7,111 nt of DNA, taken from positions 1-7,111 of the forward strand of contig JAGLTY010000109.1 of assembly GCA_023135025.1 (NCBI GenBank). The letters run 5' to 3'. This DNA is from Bacteroidales bacterium. Lineage in GTDB: Bacteria; Bacteroidota; Bacteroidia; Bacteroidales; GCA-2748055. Positions 6,376-7,111 of the stretch are shown one piece after another (position 1 is the first letter of the stretch; each line of letters opens with the position of its first letter). The notes beneath the pieces were generated by a model. That model was not told where the DNA came from, did not search any database, and saw only the letters and a list, made by a program, of their open reading frames with translations. The position numbers and the translations under genes are program-made.

Positions 6376-6387
6376 CAGGTACATTTG
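6356..6387 (+). promoter_or_regulatory. Bacteroidota-type promoter of rpoD
   Basis: ATTG at 6356-6359 matches the -33 consensus TTTG at three of four bases. After exactly 20 bases, TACATTTG at 6380-6387 matches the -7 consensus TAnnTTTG at every fixed position. Transcription would begin around 6392-6395, giving a leader of about 35 bases before the ATG at 6429. This is the best promoter in the window and would be read by the primary sigma factor encoded just downstream. Confidence 0.75.
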
Positions 6388-6428
6388 CAAAGATTTTTTA
6401 TCTATTCATTTGATTTGAGAAGTAGTAC

Positions 6429-7111
6429 ATGAGACAGTTAAAGATCACAAAATCCATTACCAACAGGGAAAGTGCTTCATTAGACAAGTATTTGCAGGAG
6501 ATTGGTAAGGAAGAGTTGATCACTGTTGAGGAAGAGGTTGAATTAGCTCAACGGATCAAAAAGGGCGACCGGGCTGCCCTTGAAAAACTCACCCGGGCAA
6601 ATCTGAGGTTTGTCGTTTCAGTTGCCAAGCAGTATCAAAACCAGGGGTTAAGTTTACCCGACCTTATTAATGAAGGTAACCTGGGTTTGATCAAGGCCGC
6701 TGAAAAATTTGACGAAACCAGGGGTTTTAAATTCATCTCCTATGCCGTTTGGTGGATCAGGCAATCGATCCTTCAGGCACTGGCTGAACAATCGAGGATC
6801 GTTCGTCTTCCACTGAACCAGGTTGGTTCACTGAACAAGATTAACAAGGCCTTCTCGAAATTTGAGCAGGAGAATGAAAGAACCCCCACCCCGGAGGAGC
6901 TCGCTGAGGCGTTGGACCTTCCCAAGGAGAAAGTGGCTGACACACTCCGAGTTTCGGGAAGGCATGTATCCGTTGATGCACCCTTTGTCGATGGTGAAGA
7001 CAACAGTCTGCTGGATGTTTTGGTAAATAATGATTCGCCCAATGCAGACAACACACTTATTAACGAATCCCTCTCCAGGGAGGTGGACCGGGCCTTGGCC
7101 ACGCTCACCGA
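6429..7111 (+). CDS. rpoD: Primary sigma factor of RNA polymerase, Bacteroidota short type (3' end outside window)
   Basis: This is the housekeeping sigma factor that directs RNA polymerase to most promoters. The window shows 227 codons plus two bases; Bacteroidota homologues are about 287 residues, so roughly 60, mainly region 4, lie outside. The protein lacks region 1.1 and begins almost directly with region 1.2 (about 14-48). Region 2 (about 50-126) is complete and primary-type: [25 protein letters not shown], then [21 protein letters not shown] (split here: FDETRGFKF at 94-102, [10 protein letters not shown] at 103-112), covering core binding, -10 recognition and melting. QSRIVRLP (121-128) leads into region 3, and region 4 begins near the edge with [12 protein letters not shown]. 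The group-1 identity follows from region 2 and the absence of a stress-sigma signature. The family reads the unusual TTTG/TAnnTTTG promoters, one of which stands directly upstream. The start is fixed by the typical [15 protein letters not shown] beginning. Confidence 0.96.
   Translation, partial: MRQLKITKSITNRESASLDKYLQEIGKEELITVEEEVELAQRIKKGDRAALEKLTRANLRFVVSVAKQYQNQGLSLPDLINEGNLGLIKAAEKFDETRGFKFISYAVWWIRQSILQALAEQSRIVRLPLNQVGSLNKINKAFSKFEQENERTPTPEELAEALDLPKEKVADTLRVSGRHVSVDAPFVDGEDNSLLDVLVNNDSPNADNTLINESLSREVDRALATLT

Overview
This window looks like an ordinary chromosomal stretch from a member of the Bacteroidota. Three things point there. The partial gene at the right end encodes a short-type primary sigma factor that begins almost directly at region 1.2, without region 1.1. 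The best promoter in the window, just upstream of that gene, is a near-perfect copy of the Bacteroidota pattern (a -33 TTTG-like element, about 20 bases, then TAnnTTTG). Start codons mostly lack a convincing Shine-Dalgarno sequence, and the leaders are A/T-rich. I see no tRNA, rRNA, insertion sequence, CRISPR array or phage gene.

Layout from left to right. The 3' half of pdxB (vitamin B6 synthesis) enters from the left edge, followed 48 bases later by a complete gnd (6-phosphogluconate dehydrogenase). gnd ends at a strong hairpin terminator whose right arm lies inside the last codons of the convergent gene. That gene, on the minus strand (2108-2869), encodes a secreted protein of unknown function that appears to be built from two copies of one alpha/beta domain. 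Upstream of it on the same strand, behind its own perfect 10-bp hairpin terminator, is a small basic protein with a helix-turn-helix-like segment resembling NUMOD1-type DNA-binding modules. A 142-base divergent gap then leads to a plus-strand flavodoxin-fold protein of the HemG/Flavodoxin_5 type. Its 3' end overlaps the 3' end of minus-strand dapF (diaminopimelate epimerase) by 39 bp. After a second divergent gap (153 bases) come a complete DegP/HtrA-type periplasmic serine protease with two PDZ domains and then rpoD, which is cut off by the right edge.

Working together: gnd produces ribulose 5-phosphate and NADPH, and the pentose phosphate pathway supplies erythrose 4-phosphate, the ultimate precursor of the PdxB substrate, so the left pair is metabolically compatible. 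dapF makes meso-diaminopimelate for peptidoglycan and lysine. The DegP-like protease handles misfolded envelope proteins. The rest is a mixture of housekeeping genes rather than one pathway.

The less ordinary points are the duplicated secreted protein, the stand-alone NUMOD1-like protein, the tail-to-tail antisense arrangement of dapF and the flavoprotein gene with a possible distant terminator, and an inverted repeat framing the -33 element of the rpoD promoter. I found no convincing new multi-gene system. The largest non-coding gap is 153 bases, so no stretch over 300 bases lacks a gene.
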